18,485 nt of DNA from Oceanococcus sp041619555 (GCA_041619555.1 JBFKDQ010000066.1:1-18485), one strand, 5' to 3'. Shown: positions 1 to 7,332, numbered from the stretch's first letter. Made by a program: numbers and translations. The notes: generated by a model from the letters alone, not told the origin.

Positions 1-226
1 CAGCGAGTTCCCGAACTGGCAGGGCAATCTGTTCGTCGCCGCGCTCAAGGAACGCAGCCTGCGGCGCCTGGTGATCAAGCAGGGCCAGGTGGTGGAGCAG
101 CAGGTTCTGCTGCGAGAGCTCGACGAGCGGCTGCGCGATGTGCGCAGCGGGCCCGACGGCGCGCTTTACCTGCTGACCGACGCGGCCGACGGCCGGGTGC
201 TGCGGCTCAGGCGCGCCAGGCCCTGA
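1..226 (+). CDS. PQQ-dependent aldose sugar dehydrogenase, C-terminal fragment
   Basis: The reading frame is open from base 2 to a TGA at 224-226, giving the last 74 residues of a protein that starts left of the window. The fragment contains NWQGNLFVAALKERSLRRL followed by RDVRSGPDGALYLLTD and a short basic end. This resembles the last blade of the soluble glucose/sorbosone dehydrogenase family (E. coli YliI/Asd type), in which a six-bladed propeller oxidises aldoses with PQQ, usually in the periplasm. The pattern W-x-G-x-L-F-V-x-x-L-K followed by G-P-D-G-x-L-Y is what supports the call. The catalytic and PQQ-binding residues lie upstream and cannot be checked. No terminator is evident after the stop. 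A different NHL/SMP-30-like propeller is possible. Confidence 0.75.
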   Translation, partial: SEFPNWQGNLFVAALKERSLRRLVIKQGQVVEQQVLLRELDERLRDVRSGPDGALYLLTDAADGRVLRLRRARP

Positions 227-357
227 GCACGGCGGTTGCTGCGTGCCGCGGATGGGCTGTCAGGCCTGCCTGTGGCCAACATAGGGTCTGGCCTGTTCAC
301 TTACGGAACCATTTGCGGGTGTTTCGCGTGTAGGCAGGGGCACCGGCCTGAATGATG

Positions 358-369
358 CGCATCGATGCG
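358..369. repeat. 12-bp perfect palindrome upstream of the secreted propeller gene
   Basis: CGCATCGATGCG is a perfect inverted repeat centred about 70 bp before the ATG at 436, in the 209-bp gap between the sugar dehydrogenase and the propeller gene. No convincing -35/-10 pair was found in this gap. It could be an operator, but a GC-rich palindrome of this length can occur by chance. Confidence 0.3.
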
Positions 370-435
370 TGGCGATGGTTTTCGCAACAGCTCAAGTCGC
401 CGGGCCGAATCAACTCAATAAAGAAGTGAGTCAAT

Positions 436-3400
436 ATGAAAACAAGGGAATCTCGTCAGGGATTGTGGCTGGGGCTGGGCGTTGTTTCGGCTGGTCTGGC
501 CGCGACAGCCTGGCTGCAAACGACTGGGGAGGTGGAGCTTGAGCCGCAGGTTCAGGCCGAGTCGTCCGAGTGTCCGGATGGCTATCGCATGCGCGATCCG
601 GTGGAATACGCGCGTGAGTTCAATGCGAATCTGAGTGCCGAGCAGGCCGCCCGGATCCGTTCGAACTATGGTGAACGCAGCTGTTCCTACAGTCGCCTGC
701 CGGAGTCCATCGCTGAAATCGGCCAGTGGGGACAGGTGCAGGCCGATGCCGCGGCCGCGCCACTGGGCCGGGTGCCGCAGAACGCCTTGCGCGATGCGGT
801 GGCACAGAAAGCCGCGATGAAGCGACTGCAGGCCAAGGTCGGCAACGCCGATGGTCGGTGGGAAGAGTACGGACGTGGCCCGCAGGTCTCCGATCAGGAT
901 TACGGTGACGGCTCCAAGGACGGCATCCCCAGCGTGGCCGGACGGGTCGACGATTTTGCTTATGACGCGGTTCGCAAGCGCCTGTTTGCGGCGGTCGGCA
1001 CCGGCGGCATCTGGATGAGCGAAGCGGTGGACGGTGATGTGGCGACCCTGGCGGATCACTGGGAGCCGATTGGCGACAATCTGCCCACGCTGATCAACAG
1101 CGCGGTGGCCTGGACCGAAGCCGGCGGTGGACGGGTGCTGGCCTTGTCGGGCGAGCATGTGCAGGGCGGCAATACCTATACCGGCCTCGGCGCCTTCTGG
1201 TCGGATGATCTGGGGCTGACCTGGCATCAGGCCGATGGCATCCCGGACGGTGCGGGCGCATCGGCTCTGGTGGTCGATCTGTCGAATCAGAACATCGTCT
1301 ATGCCGGCACCCATCGGGGTCTGTTCCGCTCGGATGATGGCGGCAAGAGCTATGTCAACGTCGAGTTGCCGGTGTCCGAGGAATGCGCCGGCGTGTTTGA
1401 AACCACCGGAGCCTGTCAGCTGGCCAATGTGGTCTCGGATGTGGTCATCCGCCAGCCCGGCGGGCGTGATGCCACCACCCTGTTTCCGACCGTCTGCTCG
1501 ACGGATGGTTGTGGCGTGCTGGTCGCCGTGGGCTACCGCGGCGGCAGCCAGCAGACCTATGCCGATGGCACGCCGATTGCGCCGGGGAACGGTCTGTATC
1601 GTTCCGAAACCGGCCAGCCTGGCAGTTTCACGCGCTTGAGCGCGGGCAGCCTGGGACTTTCGCCGGCTGGCTTCGCGCCGCAGGAGCGCATCGGGCGGGT
1701 GGAACTGGGCGTGGCCATCGGTCCCGAGCAGGATCACAACATCGTCTATGCGATCGTGCAGGATGCCCTGCTGTTCAATGACGGCATTCCGGTGCTGGAC
1801 CTGCCGACCGAAGAAAAGAATCCGCAACTGCCGCTGGATTGTGGCGGCGTGCCGGATGGGGATCCGCGTTTCGTCTGCGATACCGTGACCGCGGGCTTCA
1901 ATCCCACCGCGATCAACGGCATTTATGCCAGCACCAATTTCGGCACCAGCTGGGTGCGCCTGGCCGATGACATGGAGCTCACCTATAACCCCACCACCGG
2001 TTCGACGCTGGCGGCCGTGGTGCCCCTGGGCATCGGCCCGGGCGTGCAGGCCTGGTATGACCTCTGGATTCAACCGGACCCCACGCTGGCCGACCTGGCC
2101 ACCGGTGCGCCCACGCGGGTGGCTTTCGGCATGGAGGAAATCTGGCTTAATCGTCTGGCCGGCCCGCAGCCCGTTCCGGTGCTGGATGAAGGCGTTGACG
2201 ATGTGCTGCGCTTTCTGGGGGTCGATGATCTGGCGGCCGCAGTCCCGGCCCTGCCGCCGGTGATCGGGCTGGAGCAGACAAACAACGATTGGCGTGTGAT
2301 CGGCACTTATTTTGCCGGTGAGACCTGCCTGTTCCTGGTTGGCAATATCGGACCTGGCGTGCCGCTGTGTCCGACTTACGATGGCATCATTAACGGCACC
2401 ACCACGCATCCCGATCAGCATGATGCGATCTATGTGCCGGATGATCAGCGCGGCGGCGTCTGGCTGATCGCAGGCAATGATGGTGGCGTTTACAAGCAGT
2501 ACTCGGCCGATCCGATCACCGACAATTTCGCCAACAACAAGTGGGGCGATGGCGCCAATCAGGGTTTCTATACCCTGATGAACTATGGCATTGATGTTTC
2601 GGCAGATGGCACCGTGTTCTACGGTCTGCAGGACAATGCTTCGGGCAAGATCGAGCCGAATACCCGGCGCCAGGTGCGGACCTATGTCGGTGACGGGGTC
2701 TGGGTCGCGGTGCATCCCACCGATTCCAGCATTGCCTACGTGCAAACGCCGGGTCTGAGCATCAATCGCACCACCGATGGCGGGCGCACGCACGACAATA
2801 TCGCGCCGGACGGCGATGATCCTGGCGATGCCGTCGGGGTGGCCCATTTCCTTGGGCCCTTCATGATGGACCCGCAGAATCCCGAGCATCTGGTTGCTTC
2901 AGGCACGCGGGTGGCGGAACTGATTGGCGCCTCTACCAGCGACAACTGGGTTACGGTCTTCGATCTGGGGGTGGATGAGGCCAGCGGCGCGCTGCACCAG
3001 ACCCGCCACCGGCCGATCGATGTGGAGGGTGCGAACGTCTATGTCGGCTGGTGCGGGCCCTGCTCGATTCTTGAGGGCGATGCCCAGTTCCAGCGTGGGA
3101 TCGCCACCAACGTCGGTGGCAAGGCGAAGCCGCGTACCGGCACGGCCAGCGGCTGGCATCAGGCCAGCGTCAATGGCCTGCCCAACCGCTTCATCTACGG
3201 AATCGAGATGGATCCGCAACAGCCGGAAACCGTCTACGTGGCGCTCGGTGGGTATTCCACCGCACGCTGGTTGAACCCGGGCGGCTATCTGGATGAAAAC
3301 ATGAACATCGGCAGCGGCCACGTGTTCAAGTCCGTCGATGCCGGGGAGAACTTTGTCGATATTTCGGGCAATTTGCCGGATACCAACGTCACCGCCATTC

Positions 3401-3732
3401 TCAAGCGTGGCAATCAGTTGATCGTCGGTACCGATATCGGGGTGTTCATCTCCTCGGATCTTGAGGGCAGTGAGTGGGCGCCGTTGGGCGACCTGCCGAA
3501 CGTGCCGGTGAATCAACTGGTCCTGCAGCCTGGCAATGCCCAGCACCTGTTTGCCGGCACCTTCGGGCGCGGTGTGCAGCGCTATGTGTTTGCCGATGAG
3601 CTGCCGGCGCGGGCCCTGCCCACGACCGGAGAGGCGGCGAATGACGGCATGAGCGCCGCCCGTGGCGGGGCATCTGGTCCGGCGCTGCTGCTCCTGCTCG
3701 GTCTGGTCGGGCTGCGGCGGCGGCGCTGCTGA
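436..3732 (+). CDS. Secreted BNR/Asp-box beta-propeller protein with GlyGly-CTERM tail
   Basis: This 1098-residue protein has an N-terminal signal sequence (basic start, hydrophobic stretch about residues 10-28, possible cleavage near VQA-ES around residue 41). The body carries repeated Asp-box-like motifs of the sialidase/sortilin propeller type: SDDLGLTW (about 256), RSDDGGKS (about 298), STNFGTSW (about 499), RTTDGGRT (about 778), KSVDAGEN (about 965) and SSDLEGSEW (about 1006). The last blade ends with AGTFGRGVQRY, as in many VPS10/BNR-like exported proteins. The C-terminus has Gly-Gly at 1077-1078, a hydrophobic run 1082-1093, then four arginines and a final Cys. This is the GlyGly-CTERM signal known to be processed by rhombosortase in type II secreting Gammaproteobacteria. 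LPTTG also occurs at 1061-1065. Substrate and catalysis are unknown: Asp boxes are structural and do not prove sialidase activity. The ATG at 436 is preceded by a purine-rich AAGAAGTGAG. Confidence 0.85.
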   Translation: MKTRESRQGLWLGLGVVSAGLAATAWLQTTGEVELEPQVQAESSECPDGYRMRDPVEYAREFNANLSAEQAARIRSNYGERSCSYSRLPESIAEIGQWGQVQADAAAAPLGRVPQNALRDAVAQKAAMKRLQAKVGNADGRWEEYGRGPQVSDQDYGDGSKDGIPSVAGRVDDFAYDAVRKRLFAAVGTGGIWMSEAVDGDVATLADHWEPIGDNLPTLINSAVAWTEAGGGRVLALSGEHVQGGNTYTGLGAFWSDDLGLTWHQADGIPDGAGASALVVDLSNQNIVYAGTHRGLFRSDDGGKSYVNVELPVSEECAGVFETTGACQLANVVSDVVIRQPGGRDATTLFPTVCSTDGCGVLVAVGYRGGSQQTYADGTPIAPGNGLYRSETGQPGSFTRLSAGSLGLSPAGFAPQERIGRVELGVAIGPEQDHNIVYAIVQDALLFNDGIPVLDLPTEEKNPQLPLDCGGVPDGDPRFVCDTVTAGFNPTAINGIYASTNFGTSWVRLADDMELTYNPTTGSTLAAVVPLGIGPGVQAWYDLWIQPDPTLADLATGAPTRVAFGMEEIWLNRLAGPQPVPVLDEGVDDVLRFLGVDDLAAAVPALPPVIGLEQTNNDWRVIGTYFAGETCLFLVGNIGPGVPLCPTYDGIINGTTTHPDQHDAIYVPDDQRGGVWLIAGNDGGVYKQYSADPITDNFANNKWGDGANQGFYTLMNYGIDVSADGTVFYGLQDNASGKIEPNTRRQVRTYVGDGVWVAVHPTDSSIAYVQTPGLSINRTTDGGRTHDNIAPDGDDPGDAVGVAHFLGPFMMDPQNPEHLVASGTRVAELIGASTSDNWVTVFDLGVDEASGALHQTRHRPIDVEGANVYVGWCGPCSILEGDAQFQRGIATNVGGKAKPRTGTASGWHQASVNGLPNRFIYGIEMDPQQPETVYVALGGYSTARWLNPGGYLDENMNIGSGHVFKSVDAGENFVDISGNLPDTNVTAILKRGNQLIVGTDIGVFISSDLEGSEWAPLGDLPNVPVNQLVLQPGNAQHLFAGTFGRGVQRYVFADELPARALPTTGEAANDGMSAARGGASGPALLLLLGLVGLRRRRC

Positions 3733-3753
3733 GCCATCCACTGGCGTGAATGC

Positions 3754-3788
3754 AAGCCCGGCCGATGTCCATCGCGCCGGGCTTTTTT
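3754..3788 (+). terminator. Rho-independent terminator after the propeller gene
   Basis: A 9-bp stem AAGCCCGGC (3754-3762) pairs with GCCGGGCTT (3776-3784), with a 13-nt loop, and runs into a six-T tract (3783-3788). It lies 21 nt after the stop codon and closes the propeller transcription unit. Confidence 0.85.
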
Positions 3789-3871
3789 CGTTCCGCCCGG
3801 AGCGCCGGGGACTGGCGCTGATGCTCGGCCGGCTCGATCGGGCCTGCTGTGCGAGTGCGTGGCTGTGCTCA

Positions 3872-3900
3872 TGCACAGGGCCGCCAGTGCGTGCTATTCT
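3872..3900 (+). promoter_or_regulatory. Candidate sigma70 promoter for tRNA-Arg
   Basis: TGCACA (3872-3877) and TATTCT (3895-3900) are separated by 17 bp; each matches four of six consensus bases. The bases after the -10, GCCCGCG, form the GC-rich discriminator often seen at stable RNA promoters under stringent control. Transcription would begin near 3907, leaving a leader of about 110 nt before the tRNA, longer than usual. A weaker promoter nearer the tRNA cannot be excluded. Confidence 0.35.
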
Positions 3901-3906
3901 ATGCCC

Positions 3907-3963
3907 GCGAAAAGATCCTAAGCTTCTGAAAACATGAGTTTTTGGGGTTAGGGCGAAAGATCC
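3907..3963. repeat. Imperfect direct repeat in the tRNA-Arg leader
   Basis: GCGAAAAGATCC (3907-3918) recurs as GCGAAAGATCC (3953-3963), one A shorter. Both copies lie in the otherwise featureless 283-bp gap between the propeller gene and tRNA-Arg. No coding frame or RNA fold that I recognise explains them. Confidence 0.4.
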
Positions 3964-4015
3964 GGCGCGCGCGGCCTCATGCGCTTGCCGTCTACGATGT
4001 CTTGATGCGAGATCC

Positions 4016-4092
4016 GGGGCTATAGCTCAGCTGGATAGAGCGGCCGCCTCCTAAGCGGCAGGTCGCAGGTTCGACTCCTGCTAGTCCCACCA
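4016..4092 (+). tRNA. tRNA-Arg (anticodon CCT)
   Basis: A full cloverleaf of 77 nt with encoded CCA can be drawn. The acceptor GGGGCTA pairs with TAGTCCC (one G-T). The D-arm has GCTC/GAGC. The anticodon stem GCCGC/GCGGC encloses loop CTCCTAA with anticodon CCT at 4050-4052. The T-arm GCAGG/CCTGC encloses TTCGACT. A follows the anticodon, as in t6A-containing tRNAs. It reads the rare AGG codon. tRNA-Arg(CCT) genes are common integration sites, but no integrase or duplicated 3' end was seen here. The last 12 bases overlap the end of the convergent hydrolase gene. Confidence 0.97.
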
Positions 4093-4854
4093 AGCTTTGC
4101 CGATGTCCTTGCCGTGGCGTCCGTGTTCGGGCCGCCAGCTGAAGGGCTGCTGCGCCGTGTCCGGGCTGAGTCTATGGCACAGCGCGTACCAGACTGCCGG
4201 ATTGAAGCCCAGGCCCAGGTGGCTGCCGCACACCTCGATGTTCTGCGTGTCGCCGGTCTGCGGTTCGCATGCGGATTGCCAGGCGACGATGCCGTCCTGG
4301 CGGGTATACAGGGCGCAGCAGGGCACCGGGGGTGGTTGATAACGCTTGGGGTCGTGGCTGGCCGCGGGTTGGCCGGGATTGAGCAGACGGAACAGTGGCT
4401 GGATCGTGGTGGCCTGCGGGCCGGCCAGGGGACTGCCAAGGCTGATGACCTGGCGAACTTGCCTGGGGATCTTGCGAGCGAGTTCGCGTGCAATCACGCC
4501 GCCCAGACTCCAGCCGATCAGGGCTGGCGTTTCTCCGTGGGCATCCTGCAGGGCTTCGATCCGATGAATCAGTTGCCCGGTCATGCCCTTTTGCAGGCCC
4601 AGATTTCTGCCCAGGCCCCAGCCTTGGGTCTCGAATCCCTGTCGCAACAAGACTTGGCGCAGCAGCTCGGTGCTGGCATCGCTCTGGCCGAAGCCGGGCA
4701 GAACCAGGACAGGCAGGCCGTGGCCGCGTGGCCAGTTGGCCGTGGCGGGCGGTCGCCAGCGGGCGCGCAGGTACTCGCCGACCGCCCGCAGTTCCAGCGG
4801 CAGGCGACTCCAGGGTGGGCCGCTGTCCGTCGCGTGGTCGGCGGTCATCGCCAC
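4081..4854 (-). CDS. Alpha/beta hydrolase (lipase/esterase-like)
   Basis: This 257-residue protein has the alpha/beta hydrolase hallmarks: VLVLPGFGQSD (about 49-59, oxyanion-hole loop region), nucleophile elbow GWSLGG with Ser116, then YTRQDGIVAW with probable acid Asp187, and CGSHLGLG with probable base His212. It has no signal peptide, so it is probably cytoplasmic. PGAP1/DUF676-type lipases show this layout; the substrate is unknown. The start may be GTG at 4854 or, six bases on, ATG at 4848. The GTG overlaps the stop codon of the upstream gene (TAGTG), suggesting translational coupling. The TAG stop (4081-4083) lies within the 3' end of the convergent tRNA-Arg gene, so the two genes share 12 bp. 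Confidence 0.85.
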   Translation of the reverse strand: MAMTADHATDSGPPWSRLPLELRAVGEYLRARWRPPATANWPRGHGLPVLVLPGFGQSDASTELLRQVLLRQGFETQGWGLGRNLGLQKGMTGQLIHRIEALQDAHGETPALIGWSLGGVIARELARKIPRQVRQVISLGSPLAGPQATTIQPLFRLLNPGQPAASHDPKRYQPPPVPCCALYTRQDGIVAWQSACEPQTGDTQNIEVCGSHLGLGFNPAVWYALCHRLSPDTAQQPFSWRPEHGRHGKDIGKAWWD

Positions 4855-5213
4855 TATTTTTTCAGGATGCCGCGCTGCTGCAGCAGCATGACCAGAACCA
4901 TCAATACCACGCCGGCGCCGGCCATCCAGAAACCCTGGCGATATTCATTGCGGATGCGCTGCTGCGGCTTGATGAAGGTTTCTTCCAGTTCGCTGCGGAT
5001 CGCCGCCTTGCGCTGCTGCTTTTCGCTGTCGCTGAGTTCACCCTGGTGGCCGCTGCGCACCAGATCGAGCGCCAGGTTGAGTTCGATCGCGGTCTCCATG
5101 TCCTGCGGACTCCAGTCCTTGGTCTGGTCGAGTTCCTGGCCACGCAGGAAGATGATGCCGACGCCGATGCAGAAGAGCAGGGCAGGGAGAACGCGGGGAT
5201 TGCTGAACAGCAT
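4854..5213 (-). CDS. Small two-helix membrane protein, function unknown
   Basis: I do not recognise this 119-residue protein. From the ATG at 5213 it has one hydrophobic helix at about 8-24 and a second at about 94-113. The charged, mainly helical middle (about 25-92) is rich in Glu, Gln, Lys and Arg. A longer reading from 5291 is open, but it would run across the divergent DUF4126 start and lacks an initiator with a ribosome site, so the ATG at the first hydrophobic helix is preferred. Its stop codon overlaps the GTG of the hydrolase gene. The two are therefore probably one transcript, and the protein may anchor or accompany the hydrolase; this is inference from position only. Confidence 0.75.
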   Translation of the reverse strand: MLFSNPRVLPALLFCIGVGIIFLRGQELDQTKDWSPQDMETAIELNLALDLVRSGHQGELSDSEKQQRKAAIRSELEETFIKPQQRIRNEYRQGFWMAGAGVVLMVLVMLLQQRGILKK

Positions 5214-5282
5214 AGAAATCGTACGGAGATTGAATGGGTGGGCGTATCTTAGACGGTCTGGCGCTTGCAGGGGGATCTGCCT

Positions 5283-5918
5283 ATGGATCAATTAAATGAC
5301 ATCACGCAACTGCTGGCGTTGACGCTGGGCGTGGCCTGGGCCAGCGGCATCAATCTGTATGCCGCGGTCGCCATGCTGGGAATCCTCGGTGCGACCGGCC
5401 AGATGACATTGCCGGCCGAACTGTCGATTCTGGCCGATCCGGTCGTGATTGCCGCCGCCGCTTTCATGTATTGCGTGGAATTTTTTGCGGACAAGATCCC
5501 CGGCGTCGACACGGGCTGGGATGCCCTGCACACCTTCGTGCGAATTCCGGCGGGCGCGGTGCTGGCCGCCGCGGCGATCGGCGACATGGGGCCGGCGGCG
5601 CAGCTGGCGGCGGCCTTGCTGGGCGGTGGCCTGACCGCAGCCACGCATGCCGCCAAGGCGGGGACCCGGGTGGTGATCAACACGTCGCCGGAGCCGGTAT
5701 CCAACTGGAGCATGTCATTGGCCGAAGATGCCGCCGTGTTCGGCGGCCTTTGGGCCGCCTTGAACCATCCGATGCTGTTCCTGGGCTTCTTGCTGCTGTT
5801 CGTGCTGGCGCTGCTCTGGTTTTTGCCCAAGCTGTGGCGTGTGATGGGCCGCATGTGGGCCTGGCTCAGGCGTAAATTGCGGGGCGGGGCGGAGCCAGTA
5901 CAGGCGAACGATCGCTGA
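5283..5918 (+). CDS. DUF4126 domain-containing membrane protein
   Basis: This 211-residue protein shows the DUF4126 signature: SGINLYA near the N-terminus, FFADKIPGVDTGWDALHTF in the middle, and a THAAKAGTRVVINTSPEP segment, among several hydrophobic helices. The C-terminus has one strong transmembrane helix followed by a very basic tail (WLRRKLRGG), expected to face the cytoplasm. The family is widespread in bacteria and has no established function. The ATG at 5283 is chosen because AGGGGG lies eight bases upstream; an in-frame TTG at 5265 precedes that ribosome site and is unlikely. It is divergent from the small membrane protein across 69 bp and convergent with the TonB-like gene across 35 bp, where no terminator is visible. 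Confidence 0.85.
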   Translation: MDQLNDITQLLALTLGVAWASGINLYAAVAMLGILGATGQMTLPAELSILADPVVIAAAAFMYCVEFFADKIPGVDTGWDALHTFVRIPAGAVLAAAAIGDMGPAAQLAAALLGGGLTAATHAAKAGTRVVINTSPEPVSNWSMSLAEDAAVFGGLWAALNHPMLFLGFLLLFVLALLWFLPKLWRVMGRMWAWLRRKLRGGAEPVQANDR

Positions 5919-5953
5919 TCGGTCCGTATGGAGTCTCCTGCGTCAATTCCAGG

Positions 5954-7291
5954 TCAGGGACGAAAATCCAGGCCCAGCGTGATCGTGACGGGGTCCAGGG
6001 CCGTGGTGCCCAGGTCCATCGCATGCAGCCGGTCGATCAATCCGTTCTCGAAGCGGTCGGTACCGAATTGCGAATCGATGACGCTGATGTCGCCGATCTG
6101 CCCCGCAGGCCGCAGTTCCAGCGTGAAGATGACGTGGCCCTTGGCCAGCGGGGCGGCGTTCAGGTAGGTGCGATACCAGTCATCCAGGCGGGTCTGCTTG
6201 TAGCGGGTCAGGACGCCATCGAGCTGGGCTGCATCCCAGCCGGCATAGTTCAGTGCGTCCAGATTGGCTGAGATCAGCACGCCATTGGTGGGGACTTGAT
6301 AGGTCGGAGGTGGGGTGGCCTGCTGGGCCTCGCGGTTCTTTCCGCCGCCCCGGCTGGCCTGTCGCACTGGCGCTGGAGTGGGTCTGGGCGGCAGGCTGGG
6401 CGGTGGGGTGGCGGGGCGCAGGTTGCTCACCCGTTGCTCGGGAAAAACGGTGGAGCGGGGCGGAAAGATCAAATCGCCGTATTCACGCAGGAAGAACACA
6501 CTGCCGGCCACCGCCAGGACCAGGATCAAGGTTCCTCTGAGTACCGGGAGTTCGGTGCCGCGGCTGCGCTTGTGCCATTGCCCCGCGACGGAGGTTGGTT
6601 TGCCGCCGCGGTGCAGTTTGATTTTCTCTTTCTTCTTGCGCGCGCTCCGCCCGGAGCGGAGATTGCCGAGGCGCGTGAGCCAGCCGTCCGCGTCCGGGAT
6701 GCCGGCGCCCACGATCAGCATGGCGGTCACGTGGATGGGCAGCAGGGCGATGAGGACGAAAAGGACGGCCTGAGCGGGGATGCGATACAGATGGGCGACA
6801 GGCCAGAGCAGGTAGATGCAGGAAGCCAGCGCCAGGATCAGCGTCCAAGTCAGGCGCTTGCCCAGCGGGACGGGATTGGGTGAACTGCTGCGCTGGAAAG
6901 CCTGCGCCCGCCGCAACTGCTCGATGCGCGCGCTGAAGAACAGTCCGGCCAGACGGCCTTCCTGAGCATTCGCCGCCTGGCTTGCGGAAGCAAGCATCTT
7001 GCCGTTTGCCTTGCCGTTGACGAATTCGGCGGCCGCCTGTTTGAGCAGGGCGACGGTTTCGTCTTCGCCGCCCCAGGTAATGGTGCGGATGCGGGTGCGA
7101 TGATGGCGCCATAGTCCGCCCAGGACGCCAAAGGCGATGAAGGCGGGGAACAGGATAAACAGCTTGCTCCAGCTCGCCCAGAGTCCTTCCAGGCTGCCGA
7201 CAGGCTCGCCCAGGGATGACACGACCAAAGGGGTGATGCCCAGCGCGGCAAGGGCGGCACCGCGTTCGACATAGACGCCTCGGCTCAGCAT
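5954..7291 (-). CDS. Multi-spanning membrane protein with TonB/AgmX-like C-terminal domain
   Basis: This 445-residue protein has hydrophobic helices at about 43-60, 148-166, 173-195 and 251-267, with a weaker one at 11-30. A soluble loop (about 61-147) and a strongly basic stretch (RSARKKKEKIK, about 216-226) should be cytoplasmic. After the last helix comes a proline-rich stretch (about 293-331) and a C-terminal domain (about 345-445) containing GHVIFTLELRPAGQIGDISV. That strand-turn-strand pattern resembles the TonB / AgmX-PglI C-terminal domain, which would lie in the periplasm. Proline-rich linker plus TonB-like domain suggests energy transduction or contact with an outer-membrane partner; the actual role is unknown. 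No TonB-dependent receptor or ExbD gene is adjacent. The ATG at 7291 has AGGG only one base upstream, too close to be a good ribosome site, so the start is uncertain. Confidence 0.75.
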   Translation of the reverse strand: MLSRGVYVERGAALAALGITPLVVSSLGEPVGSLEGLWASWSKLFILFPAFIAFGVLGGLWRHHRTRIRTITWGGEDETVALLKQAAAEFVNGKANGKMLASASQAANAQEGRLAGLFFSARIEQLRRAQAFQRSSSPNPVPLGKRLTWTLILALASCIYLLWPVAHLYRIPAQAVLFVLIALLPIHVTAMLIVGAGIPDADGWLTRLGNLRSGRSARKKKEKIKLHRGGKPTSVAGQWHKRSRGTELPVLRGTLILVLAVAGSVFFLREYGDLIFPPRSTVFPEQRVSNLRPATPPPSLPPRPTPAPVRQASRGGGKNREAQQATPPPTYQVPTNGVLISANLDALNYAGWDAAQLDGVLTRYKQTRLDDWYRTYLNAAPLAKGHVIFTLELRPAGQIGDISVIDSQFGTDRFENGLIDRLHAMDLGTTALDPVTITLGLDFRP

Positions 7292-7311
7292 GCCCTGTTC
7301 TTGTCAGTTGG

Positions 7312-7332
7312 AAGCATTGGCCAATAATGCTT
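7312..7332 (-). other. Inverted repeat before the TonB-like gene
   Basis: AAGCATT (7312-7318) pairs with AATGCTT (7326-7332) around a seven-base loop, 20 nt upstream of the start codon at 7291 on the minus strand. The 142-bp gap between tRNA-Pro and this gene holds no clear promoter or T-tract terminator. The repeat could be a leader hairpin, an operator, or a weak 3' end for the ispB-tRNA-Pro transcript. Confidence 0.4.

Noticed and set aside
415..2889. A very long open frame (824 codons) on the minus strand opposite the propeller gene
   Set aside because: It has histidine, arginine and glycine-rich low-quality sequence with no domain, and arises because the real plus-strand gene has few codons that give stops on the other strand in GC-rich DNA.
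3616..3630. LPTTG as proof of a sortase substrate
   Set aside because: The Gly-Gly helix Arg tail fits rhombosortase better, and five residues can match by chance; it is kept only as an observation.
4016..4092. tRNA-Arg(CCT) as an attachment site of an integrated element
   Set aside because: No integrase, no second copy of the tRNA 3' end in the window, and normal chromosomal genes on both sides.
5919..5953. A terminator between the convergent DUF4126 and TonB-like genes
   Set aside because: Only very short complementary stretches and no T-tract are present.
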